Below the pieces are notes generated by a model, which was not told the origin of the DNA, searched no databases, and saw nothing but the letters and a program-made list of their open reading frames with translations. From NCBI GenBank assembly GCA_003151315.1, contig PLXF01000178.1, forward strand, positions 593 to 6,542: a stretch of DNA of 5,950 nt, read 5' to 3'. Origin of the DNA: Parachlamydiales bacterium. GTDB lineage: Bacteria > Chlamydiota > Chlamydiia > Chlamydiales > SM23-39. The translations under genes and the position numbers were made by a program. The number at the start of each line of letters is the position of its first letter. The first letter of the stretch is position 1. This document shows, in pieces, positions 1-4,621 of this stretch.

Positions 1-1
1 A

Positions 2-1171
2 AATAGCACCTACCCCAACCGAGAGTTGACCGGCGTAGGAGTCGCTTTTAAACTCGCTCATGCCGTCACCAATTACCTCATCGAAAATGAGGAGATCGCT
101 CCCGATGCGATCGATCTAAAAAATTACCTCGATCTCGTTGCACTCGGCACAGTGGCCGATATGGGAGCCTTAAAAGGGGAAAATCGGATTTTGGTCCGTT
201 ATGGACTAAAGCAGATAAAATTGATGAAAAGGGTAGGACTGGCCAAACTCCTCCAAATGGGAGATTACCAGGCAAATGACCTTTCCCCTTCAGATCTCGC
301 CTCGAAAGTAGCTCCCCGCCTAAATAGCTTAGGACGCGTAGCCGATCCGATCAAAGGGGTCGAGCTTCTCCTCATTCGGGACCCCCACGAGGCGGAAGTG
401 CTAGCCCAACAGCTCGATCTGCACAACATCGAACGGCAAAAAATTGAGCGAGAGGCCTCCGATAATATTGAGGAGTTTATCTTTTTAAACCCCGATATTT
501 TGCAAGACAAAGCCATCGTCCTCTACTCCGATAAATGGCATCCCGGCATTATCGCTATTATCTCTGCCCGAATCGCCAAACAATACAACCGCCCGACTCT
601 CATTATTTCGATCGATCAGGGAATCGGCAAAGGCTCGATCCGCACCATCCCCGAATTTCCCCTCCTCCCCGTCCTAAAAAACAGGGAAGATCTCCTCATC
701 AATTTTGGCGGACACGACTACGCCGCAGGGCTTACGATTAAAGAGTCAGACATCCCCGCCTTTAAGAAATACTTCATCGAAGCGGCGAGAGCCGCCCTAC
801 AAGAAAAAGACGTTACTCCAAAGCTCTATCTCGATGGAAAAATCGATTTCCACGAGCTCACCTTCGATTTCATGGAATCCCTTTCCTTATTAGAGCCCTT
901 CGGCAATGAAAACCCGCCGCCGATCCTCTATTGCGAAGCCCACCAAATTTGGCCCCCCAAATTAGTGGGGAATATCCATCTGAAATTTTTTCTGGAACAA
1001 GGAGATCGGATGTTAGAAGGGATAGGGTTTGGTTTAGCGCCCCGCAAAGAGCAGTTGCGGAAAAAAAACATGCCGCTTAGGATCGCTTTCACGCCTCATA
1101 TCAACATGTTCCTCAACAAGGCCTCCATTCAGCTCCACATCAAAGACTTCCAAGTCATCAAATCCACCTAG
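2..1171 (+). CDS. recJ: Single-stranded-DNA-specific exonuclease RecJ, C-terminal part (5' end outside window)
   Basis: RecJ is a cytoplasmic 5'-3' exonuclease on single-stranded DNA, acting in recombination and mismatch or base-excision repair. The frame is open from base 2 to a TAG at 1169-1171, giving 389 visible residues. RecJ is usually about 560-590 residues, so roughly the first 190, including the DHH motif proper, are missing. The visible part follows RecJ in order: NRELTGVGVAFKL at the left edge, the fourth DHH-phosphoesterase motif GTVADMGAL (its Asp at 158-160), the APRLNSLGR segment (about 310-340), DKWHPGIIAIISARI (about 530-575), the DHHA1 signature GGHDYAAG (707-730), and a C-terminal OB-fold-like part with LVGNIHLKFFLEQGD. 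The TTG at 26-28 is an internal Leu codon, not the start. All visible motifs are intact. euo lies convergently downstream. As I recall, recJ neighbours euo in Chlamydia too. Identification is firm. Confidence 0.96.
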   Translation, partial: NSTYPNRELTGVGVAFKLAHAVTNYLIENEEIAPDAIDLKNYLDLVALGTVADMGALKGENRILVRYGLKQIKLMKRVGLAKLLQMGDYQANDLSPSDLASKVAPRLNSLGRVADPIKGVELLLIRDPHEAEVLAQQLDLHNIERQKIEREASDNIEEFIFLNPDILQDKAIVLYSDKWHPGIIAIISARIAKQYNRPTLIISIDQGIGKGSIRTIPEFPLLPVLKNREDLLINFGGHDYAAGLTIKESDIPAFKKYFIEAARAALQEKDVTPKLYLDGKIDFHELTFDFMESLSLLEPFGNENPPPILYCEAHQIWPPKLVGNIHLKFFLEQGDRMLEGIGFGLAPRKEQLRKKNMPLRIAFTPHINMFLNKASIQLHIKDFQVIKST

Positions 1172-1194
1172 CAGAAAAGCCGGGACCAGATGAC

Positions 1195-1209
1195 GCCACG
1201 AGGCGTGGC
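1195..1209 (+). other. Small GC-rich hairpin just after recJ
   Basis: GCCACG (1195-1200) pairs perfectly with CGTGGC (1204-1209) around a 3-base loop, 24 bases after the recJ stop. No T-run follows; the next bases are purine-rich (TAAGGATAAAAAAGG). It is therefore not a classical intrinsic terminator. It could stabilise the 3' end of the recJ mRNA or be incidental. Confidence 0.35.
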
Positions 1210-1224
1210 TAAGGATAAAAAAGG

Positions 1225-1265
1225 ATAAACACGGTGTAGAGAAGCCCTGCGACCCAGGTGTTTAT
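1225..1265. repeat. 8-bp inverted repeat in recJ-euo spacer
   Basis: ATAAACAC (1225-1232) is perfectly inverted as GTGTTTAT (1258-1265) with a 25-base loop. The loop and the following bases also contain a loose inverted pair: GAAGCCCTGC near 1241-1250 and GCGGGACTTC near 1272-1281. The stretch 1172-1283 has no plausible coding frame. It may be the debris of an inserted element or an unidentified structured RNA; neither can be shown here. Confidence 0.3.
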
Positions 1266-1283
1266 TGCGGTGCGGGACTTCCT

Positions 1284-1467
1284 TAGACCTCTTTCGGAAC
1301 TTACTGGACACGAAAATTTAACGCAAAGACGCCAAGTCGCGGAGACGCAAAAATTTTTATAAATTATTGTTGATTCTTTCTATGTCAGAGTTGAAAAAAC
1401 CCCATTTCTTTGCGTCTCCGCGACTTGGCGCCTTTGCGTTAAATTTCCGTCATCACTAAGAGGTCTA
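1284..1467. repeat. Nested inverted-repeat (MITE-like) element A
   Basis: The outer inverted repeat is TAGACCTCTT (1284-1293) against AAGAGGTCTA (1458-1467). Inside it a long hairpin pairs 1311-1351 with 1409-1449: 41 positions with only two mismatches (1313/1447 and 1329/1431) and a 57-base AT-rich loop. The left arm is built of four consecutive 8-base units starting at 1321, 1329, 1337 and 1345, of the type ACGCAAAG. Both outer ends begin and end in TA, which would fit a TA target duplication, but TA could simply belong to the repeat. There is no open reading frame inside. This architecture fits a non-autonomous miniature element or a long extragenic palindrome. No transposase is present in the window to link it to a family. 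Confidence 0.75.
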
Positions 1468-1492
1468 TTAAATCACTAAAACTTCCAGACAA

Positions 1493-1523
1493 AAAAAAAG
1501 CCCCTGGAAATGGGGCTTTTTTT
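1493..1523 (-). terminator. Intrinsic terminator of euo (possibly bidirectional)
   Basis: A GCCCC/GGGGC core (1500-1504 with 1512-1516) encloses a 7-base loop and is flanked by A7+ on the left and T7 on the right, so the stem extends by A-T pairs to 1493/1523. Read on the minus strand it lies 22 bases past the euo stop and ends in a run of nine T, a textbook intrinsic terminator. On the plus strand the T7 tract could also stop transcripts coming from recJ or element A. Confidence 0.9.
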
Positions 1524-1545
1524 CACCAAGGCTTCCTGGTAACAA

Positions 1546-1977
1546 TTAGCCGACTTTCGGCTTCTTGTTTAGGTAGTTGTCTTGATAACCTTTAATGTCT
1601 TCAACAAGGATAACCCAAGCAGCTCCGCGGCGGGTAGCTTTGAGTAAACCTACTCGTGTCGCATAATAGATTTTCTGCGCCGGTACGTTTAAAAATCTAG
1701 CTGCCTGATTCACGGAATAGAACCCTTTTTTGTTGTCAAAAAGAAGTTCGCCGTTAAACATCGACTTGGTTCTAGAGTATTTATTGCGTCGATACTCTTC
1801 GAGATCATCCAAGTGAATAGTCCAACGTGTTGAATCTTTCGTTGCCTTCAACTTTTTTTGCTTAATCGCCACGTAAATAGCTTGGCGTGTAACGTTATTA
1901 ATACGGGCCGCTTCGGTAATTGATACTACCTTAGCTGTTTCTTTTACTTGCCCTACGTCTGCTTGTACAGCATCCAT
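1546..1977 (-). CDS. euo: EUO, chlamydial developmental DNA-binding regulator
   Basis: EUO (early upstream ORF) is a chlamydia-specific DNA-binding protein. In Chlamydia it is made early and represses late-stage promoters during the reticulate-body phase. The 143-residue product carries segments I recognise from Chlamydia EUO: VTRQAIYVAIKQKKL (29-43), GELLFDNKKGFYSV (76-89) and the QKIYYATR segment (101-108). It consists of two MerR/excisionase-like winged-helix units, residues 19-65 and 88-134, which align without gaps at an offset of 69 residues with 19 of 47 identities (shared AAR, NV, IY, LKAT, W, D, Y, N). The acidic/Gln N-terminus (1-17) is short. Chlamydia EUO is about 180 residues as I recall, so about 40 C-terminal residues are absent here; the protein ends in a Lys-rich tail at a TAA. 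ATG at 1977 is fixed by a strong ribosome binding site. It is convergent with recJ and divergent from tsp. Third codon positions are less C-rich than in the plus-strand genes. Confidence 0.93.
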   Translation of the reverse strand: MDAVQADVGQVKETAKVVSITEAARINNVTRQAIYVAIKQKKLKATKDSTRWTIHLDDLEEYRRNKYSRTKSMFNGELLFDNKKGFYSVNQAARFLNVPAQKIYYATRVGLLKATRRGAAWVILVEDIKGYQDNYLNKKPKVG

Positions 1978-1985
1978 GGTTTCTT

Positions 1986-1992
1986 CCTCCTA
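1986..1992 (-). promoter_or_regulatory. Ribosome binding site of euo
   Basis: On the minus strand TAGGAGG stands 8 bases before the ATG at 1977. It is a near-complete match to the anti-Shine-Dalgarno sequence, stronger than those of tsp and gltX here, and it fixes the euo start. Confidence 0.88.
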
Positions 1993-2330
1993 AACGAGTT
2001 TGTTAATGTTAGTTTTTACAGTTATAAAGCCCGTCAAAATAATATTTGCTCGATTTGGCTTTTTACTCTGTTATTTTAACTGTTCATGTAAACATTATTT
2101 CATGTAATGACAATTTAATTCAATCCTTTTCTTTCACAAAGGTAAGTATTTTATAATGAGGGAGGAGTGCTGGCGAAGACATTCGCAACTCATTGAAATA
2201 CAAACCGTTATAATATGATATTTTTCATAGCGACAAACTCGCCCTTTTCGATATAGTGAAATCTTTTCCCGCTCAAGATACGTAGCGAGCCCCTTGCTTC
2301 GCTATACAAGCGCTTGACAATTAAAGAGTT
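1993..2330. promoter_or_regulatory. Divergent euo/tsp intergenic control region
   Basis: This gene-free stretch must hold the promoters of euo (leftward) and tsp (rightward). It is AT-rich, especially 1995-2160. For euo the best minus-strand hexamers are TTGACG (2032-2037) and TATAAC (2021-2026), but they are too close together to form one promoter. For tsp a perfect TATAAT lies at 2152-2157 on the plus strand; the nearest -35-like hexamer, TTCACA (2133-2138), leaves only a 13-base spacer. A second TATAAT is at 2209-2214. Structured sites include a stem GCGAA/TTCGC (2173-2177/2182-2186) with GAGT/ACTC outside it, TAGCGA/TCGCTA (2283-2288/2299-2304) and the 10-base palindrome CAAGCGCTTG (2307-2316). 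The promoters themselves are not resolved. No convincing gene is present. Confidence 0.5.
2152..2157 (+). promoter_or_regulatory. Candidate -10 hexamer for tsp
   Basis: Perfect TATAAT on the plus strand. Initiation about 7 bases downstream would give tsp a leader of roughly 175 bases that includes the hairpins at 2165-2191 and 2283-2304. A well-spaced -35 is missing, so this is only a candidate; chlamydial promoters are often weak in the -35 element. Confidence 0.3.
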
Positions 2331-2334
2331 GAGG
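2331..2334 (+). promoter_or_regulatory. Ribosome binding site of tsp
   Basis: GAGG ends 6 bases before the ATG at 2341. It is modest, but it supports that ATG over the upstream in-frame TTG at 2314, which would add nine residues ahead of the signal peptide and lacks a ribosome binding site. Confidence 0.6.
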
Positions 2335-2340
2335 TTACAG

Positions 2341-4275
2341 ATGTTCCGAAAAGTTTTTTTCACCCTCTTTTTCTTCTTTTTTACCGTTTGCGAGGCAAAA
2401 CTCCCCGAAATCATCCCTCGAGATGTGAAAATAAAAATCGAAGAGATCTTAAAGGCTCACGCAACCTATAAGTACCTCACTCCCCAGCTCATGGAAAGGA
2501 CCCTCCGCAACTTCCTCGAAGAGCTCGACCCCACTAAAACCTACCTTCTCGAATCGGAAATCGAAGCTTGGATGAACCCCACAGAAGAGACTCTCAAGGA
2601 GAGCCTCGATAACTTTAAAACCACCGACTTTTCTGTTTTTTCCGACATCTACACAGTGATGGGATCTGCGGTTGAAAGGCGGGGGCTTTTAGAAAAAGAG
2701 ATGGCTCAAAAAGAGCTGCCTAGCGAAGTAAAAAGCGATGAATTCAAAGACCTGAAATGGGCCTGCACCCCCGAAGAGCTGCAAACGAGGCTTTTACGCA
2801 TCAAGGCGCTACAACTCGAAGCTTGCGACCGCCTGGGCGAAGAGAGCCGCGAACGGTTTATGGCCCGCTTAAGCAAACGCAGAGCCCTCAATGAGGCGGA
2901 AATCCTCGGAGCCACTCCAGAAGACCGCAGCCGCGTAATTTTATCCCATATCCTCAAAGCCACCACCGCTTCCCTCGATTCCCACACCAACTATTTCACG
3001 CCCATGGAAGCGAATCAATTCATGATCCAGGTGCAGCAGCGCCTCTTTGGCATCGGCGCTCAATTGCGGGATAATCTCGACGGCTTATCGGTCGTCCGCA
3101 TCTTAGAAAACAGCCCAGCTAGCATCAGTAATAAGCTAAAAATCAATGACCGAATCATTGCCGTTAATAACGAGCCGATCGTCGGCTACGATATCAGCGA
3201 CGCCGTCGAGATGATCCGAGGAGAAAAAGGGACCCCCGTCTTGCTCACCATTTTACGAGAGACGATGGAAGAAGATAAAAAAGCGGTGGAAAAGCTCGAT
3301 ATTGAGCTCATCCGCAATGAAGTCGTCTTAGAAGAGAGCCGCCTCGAAAGCTCCTTTGAGCCCTACGGCGATGGCGTCATCGCCCACCTGCGCCTCTTCT
3401 CTTTCTACCAAGACCAAAAAAGCTCCTCCTCCAGCGACATCCGTAAAATCCTCGAACAGACTAAAAGAGACCATAAGCTAAAAGGGGTAATCCTCGATCT
3501 GAGAAGCAATGCCGGAGGCCTTCTTACCCAAGCTGTTGGTGTCACAGGCCTATTTATCAATAAAGGGGTCGTCGTTTCTATCAAAGACAGCAATGGAAAA
3601 GTGCAACACCTACGAGAAGTAGATGGGAAACCCTCCTGGGACGGCCCCCTCCTCGTCTTGGTCAACCAAGCTAGCGCATCTGCCGCCGAAATCGTCTCTC
3701 AAACCTTGCAAGATTATGGCCGAGCTCTTGTCATTGGCGACGCCCACACGTTTGGGAAAGGGACCTTTCAAACCTTCACCTTAGATCCGGTCAATAATCC
3801 GAAGGTTAACCCTCAGGGAGAATACAAAGTCACTAGAGGCCGCTACTACACCGTATCGGGGAAAAGTCCCCAGCTTACAGGAGTCCAATCGGACATTGAG
3901 ATCCCCGGCATCCTCTCTCAGCTAGAAATCGGCGAAAAATATGCTAAATTTCCGTTAGAAAATGACGAAATCGAGCCCCATTTCGACGACGACCTCTCCG
4001 ACATCTCCCCTTTTCACCGCCTCCAACTCGGCCCTATGTACAGATACAACCTCCAAGCCAAGCTAACCATGCTAGAGCCTTATGCAGAGAACCTAACCAA
4101 AAATTCCCAATTGCGGATTGAATCGAACAAAAACTACCAAAATTTTCTCAAAGAACTGTCAAAGAAAAATTTTGATTCAGAATCGGTCGACCTTTTCAGC
4201 CAAACTGACCTCCAACTAGCCGAATCGATTAATGTCATGAAAGACCTAATTTTCTTAATGAGCACCGAAAAATAG
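2341..4275 (+). CDS. tsp: Tail-specific carboxy-terminal processing protease (Tsp/Prc, peptidase S41)
   Basis: Tsp is a periplasmic serine protease that degrades or trims proteins from their C-terminus. The 644-residue product opens with a signal peptide: MFRK, a Phe-rich hydrophobic stretch, and a likely signal-peptidase I site after VCEA (residue 20). Next come a helical Tsp N-terminal domain (about 21-235), a PDZ domain (about 236-306), and the S41 catalytic domain with DLRSNAGG (386-393). The nucleophile is Ser447 in NQASASAAEI, followed by Lys473 and Gln477 in FGKGTFQ. A Prc-type C-terminal domain (about 540-644) closes the protein. Ser, Lys and Gln match the catalytic set reported for Chlamydia CT441 (S455, K481, Q485 from memory). 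One extra residue lies between Ser and Lys compared with E. coli Prc. The length is near full (Prc 682). It diverges from euo. The gene ends at a TAG (4273-4275), immediately before a hairpin. Confidence 0.95.
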   Translation: MFRKVFFTLFFFFFTVCEAKLPEIIPRDVKIKIEEILKAHATYKYLTPQLMERTLRNFLEELDPTKTYLLESEIEAWMNPTEETLKESLDNFKTTDFSVFSDIYTVMGSAVERRGLLEKEMAQKELPSEVKSDEFKDLKWACTPEELQTRLLRIKALQLEACDRLGEESRERFMARLSKRRALNEAEILGATPEDRSRVILSHILKATTASLDSHTNYFTPMEANQFMIQVQQRLFGIGAQLRDNLDGLSVVRILENSPASISNKLKINDRIIAVNNEPIVGYDISDAVEMIRGEKGTPVLLTILRETMEEDKKAVEKLDIELIRNEVVLEESRLESSFEPYGDGVIAHLRLFSFYQDQKSSSSSDIRKILEQTKRDHKLKGVILDLRSNAGGLLTQAVGVTGLFINKGVVVSIKDSNGKVQHLREVDGKPSWDGPLLVLVNQASASAAEIVSQTLQDYGRALVIGDAHTFGKGTFQTFTLDPVNNPKVNPQGEYKVTRGRYYTVSGKSPQLTGVQSDIEIPGILSQLEIGEKYAKFPLENDEIEPHFDDDLSDISPFHRLQLGPMYRYNLQAKLTMLEPYAENLTKNSQLRIESNKNYQNFLKELSKKNFDSESVDLFSQTDLQLAESINVMKDLIFLMSTEK

Positions 4276-4278
4276 ATG

Positions 4279-4326
4279 TATACCTCTCGCGCCTCAAAAG
4301 CCGATTCTTGAATCACGAGAGGTATA
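4279..4326. repeat. 11-bp inverted repeat / hairpin directly after tsp
   Basis: TATACCTCTCG (4279-4289) is perfectly inverted as CGAGAGGTATA (4316-4326) around a 26-base loop, 3 bases after the tsp stop. There is no T-run, so it is not a canonical terminator, although it may protect or end the tsp mRNA. The arm resembles the outer arm of element A (TAGACCTCTTTCG), so it could be a relic of the same class of repeat end. Confidence 0.65.
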
Positions 4327-4368
4327 TAGTGATTTAAAATTCTATTGATAGAATTTTAAATCACTATA
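4325..4368. repeat. Perfect 44-bp AT-rich palindrome
   Basis: The 21 bases 4325-4345 are exactly inverted at 4348-4368, with only TG between them. The first half begins TATAGTGATTTAAAATTC. It overlaps the end of the preceding hairpin by two bases and the start of element B by two bases. It could form a cruciform or an RNA stem. No U-tract follows, so a role as intrinsic terminator is doubtful. An 11-base part of it (TTAAATCACTA) recurs beside element A at 1468-1478. Confidence 0.85.
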
Positions 4369-4545
4369 ACTATTCAGAAAGATTAATTAGCTTAAGCCGT
4401 TTAAACCACAGAGATCACAAAGAGCACAGAGAATATAGCAAAAAATAATCCCTTTGTTTCAGCGCCTTTTCAGACTTTTCTGTGTTCTCTATCGCTCTCT
4501 GTGGTTCAATAAGTTACGTTTAATCTGGAGGTATCCGAATAGTTA
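4367..4545. repeat. Nested inverted-repeat (MITE-like) element B
   Basis: The outer inverted repeat TAACTATTCAGA (4367-4378) matches TCCGAATAGTTA (4534-4545) at 11 of 12 positions. Inside, AACCACAGAGA (4404-4414) is perfectly inverted as TCTCTGTGGTT (4496-4506), and the match continues imperfectly inwards with small indels to about 4433 and 4477. AGATTAA is also shared between the outer flanks (near 4379 and 4519). The left inner arm consists of three 9-base units starting at 4407, 4416 and 4425 of the type CACAGAGAT. No coding frame is present. It is like element A in size and design but different in sequence, and more decayed. A mobile or once-mobile miniature element is the simplest reading; no clear target duplication was seen. 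Confidence 0.68.
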
Positions 4546-4610
4546 CAAATGGATTTCATACGGCGAGGCTTGCCTTAAACCTGCCAGATTGAGAAAATGG
4601 ATCTCTTTTT

Positions 4611-4615
4611 AGGAG
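4611..4615 (+). promoter_or_regulatory. Ribosome binding site of gltX
   Basis: AGGAG lies 6 bases before the ATG at 4622 and, with the conserved TVRVRIAPSPTG start of the protein, fixes the gltX start. Confidence 0.82.
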
Positions 4616-4621
4616 ATATCC

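Noticed and set aside
78..893. Several open frames of 60-85 codons on both strands inside recJ
   Set aside because: They overlap a well-conserved recJ frame, have low-complexity or Arg/Ser/Pro-rich translations and no ribosome binding sites.
1172..1545. tRNA or CRISPR in the recJ-euo gap
   Set aside because: No cloverleaf with a T-arm GTTCRA box was found. The 8-base units are contiguous without spacers, so they are not CRISPR repeats.
2156..2218. Possible 20-codon leader peptide (MREECWRR...) upstream of tsp
   Set aside because: Its ATG overlaps the TATAAT hexamer, the nearest AAAGG is 13 bases away, and the peptide shows no regulatory codon run.
2314..2319. TTGACA, a perfect -35 hexamer just before tsp
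   Set aside because: Its -10 would fall at the start codon of tsp (about 2337-2342), where there is no matching hexamer, so it cannot drive a normal tsp mRNA.
2314..2340. Upstream TTG start for tsp adding nine residues
   Set aside because: No ribosome binding site precedes it, and it would push the signal peptide inward. ATG at 2341 has GAGG at the right distance and starts directly with a signal peptide.
2208..2414. Minus-strand 68-codon open frame, Lys/Arg-rich
   Set aside because: Its Lys/Arg-rich part is the antisense of the Phe-rich signal peptide codons of tsp. It has no ribosome binding site and no recognisable domain.
2706..3665. Minus-strand open frames of 86-94 codons inside tsp
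   Set aside because: They are antisense shadows of tsp: rich in Ser/Arg, no start signals and no known motifs.
4134..4316. Minus-strand 60-codon open frame over the tsp 3' end
   Set aside because: It overlaps the conserved end of tsp and the hairpin behind it, with no ribosome binding site and no family resemblance.
4325..4368. AT-rich palindrome as intrinsic terminator of tsp
   Set aside because: The stem is almost all A-T and no T-tract follows on either strand, so it does not fit a Rho-independent terminator.
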